From Edolisoma coerulescens (Eukaryota; Chordata; Aves; Passeriformes; Campephagidae): a stretch of DNA of 64,000 nucleotides. The DNA lies in contig VWZW01004700.1 of NCBI GenBank assembly GCA_013397115.1, forward strand, positions 1,027,749 to 1,091,748. Reading direction: 5' to 3'. Made by a program: the position numbers and the translations under genes. Below the pieces are notes generated by a model. It did no database searches. It was given only the letters and a program-made list of their open reading frames with translations, and had not been told where the DNA came from. Of the stretch, positions 63,201-64,000 are shown piece after piece; the stretch's first letter is position 1; each line of letters starts with the position of its first letter.

Positions 63201-64000
63201 GAAAGTCAAGGCTGTAGTGCATCTTGTGTACACCAGCCAGCCCAGCAAGCTAGAGGACTTATAGTTGACAGTGTCAATTGTTTTTAAAGTGTTACTGCAC
63301 TGCTGACATTTGAAAAGCAATTTAATATTTCTCCCATGACAGTCCCTTCAAATATTCTGGAAACAACCTGTATGAAACCACAGATGACAGTCACAACACT
63401 TGTCTTTTCTGAGACGCCCAGGCCGGATTTGGGTACAGCTTGTGCTGGCCAGGACTGTGAGGTGAACAATGCAGCAAACACAGATTCTTCATCCACCCAA
63501 ATCCACTTGGCAATGGGGGTGTGCAGGGGCTGAGCCTCACACCTCAGGCCCTGCCTCAGGAGTGTTCTAATTAAAGAGCACAAGGGCTGGAAGGAATTCA
63601 TGCAGAGCTGCTGCAGCAGTGCTCCCTCCGCAGCGAGCTGCAGCACCAAGGGTTAACACTCTGCTGCCTGCCTCACAAATCTGCATAATGCCTTGCTTTG
63701 GCAGCTCATTTGCATAATTTTAAATTACTCTTTTGTCTGGAAAATAAAATCTAAAACATAGCTTCAGACATAAGTGGTAGATACTAATGTTTCATATCCT
63801 AAGAAGGCTTGGTTAAGTCTATTTGTCTGAACGCGACAACAGAGATTGTAAAAATAATTTTAACAGAGAGATGTTGTTTATTGCACAGCCTTGAGTGCCA
63901 TTTTGACTACCTAAATAAAGTCTAATGTGCTCACCCACCCCTCACAGAGGGGATGAAGCTTGCCTACACATGCTCCGACTCGCGGGAGGGCTCTGCAGCT

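Larger units (their letters stand above)
50946..64000. other. Intergenic DNA upstream of ODF1 to the right edge
   Basis: The stretch includes the CRE-like site near ODF1, a 20-bp tandem repeat and a hairpin. The rest is mostly AT-rich without recognisable repeats or exons. An octamer ATTTGCAT lies at 63708-63715. By synteny with human 8q22.3 the next gene on this side would be UBR5, but none of it is visible. Confidence 0.5.

Overview
The window is vertebrate nuclear DNA, almost certainly from a bird. CR1 LINE fragments, avian-type endogenous-retrovirus LTRs, short introns and isolated CpG islands all fit. The LTR types suggest a neoavian, possibly passerine, genome, but this is inference. 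It is a draft assembly: two N runs (20417-21388 and 33888-34012) and single Ns at 18 and 21546.

Two genes are recognisable. KLF10 (TGF-beta-inducible early gene 1, a three-zinc-finger Krueppel-like transcription factor) lies on the + strand. Three coding exons at 22170-22400, 22503-23379 and 24303-24562 give 455 codons. Its first exon and promoter appear to sit in a CpG island cut by the large N gap. ODF1 (outer dense fibre protein 1, HSPB10, a sperm-tail small-heat-shock-like protein) lies on the - strand at 50218-50945 in two exons. It carries an apparent one-base frameshift and lacks the Cys-Pro-rich tail of mammalian ODF1. The two genes converge, matching the KLF10/ODF1 arrangement on human 8q22.3. 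On that synteny AZIN1 would lie off the left edge and UBR5 off the right; neither is seen here.

Layout: 1-9650, upstream intergenic DNA with two CpG-rich islands; 9656-12269, a cluster of ERVL-like LTRs including a fold-back junction; 13776-13912, a CR1 3' end; 17985-19607, a long 5'-truncated CR1 on the - strand with a decayed reverse transcriptase; 19800-21560, the KLF10 CpG island with the gap; 22170-25800, KLF10 and its 3' UTR; 25800-50200, intergenic DNA with a CpG island and polypyrimidine tract near 31.5-32 kb, a class II-like LTR containing the second gap, a candidate two-exon reading frame at 37440-37911 beside a small CpG island, and two CR1 3' ends; 50218-50945, ODF1; 50950-64000, AT-richer intergenic DNA without a recognisable exon.

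I found no CRISPR array, operon, tRNA or rRNA gene, and no convincing new multi-gene system. The points most worth a second look are the ODF1 frameshift and short tail, the unresolved KLF10 amino terminus, and the phase-compatible candidate exons at 37.4-37.9 kb.
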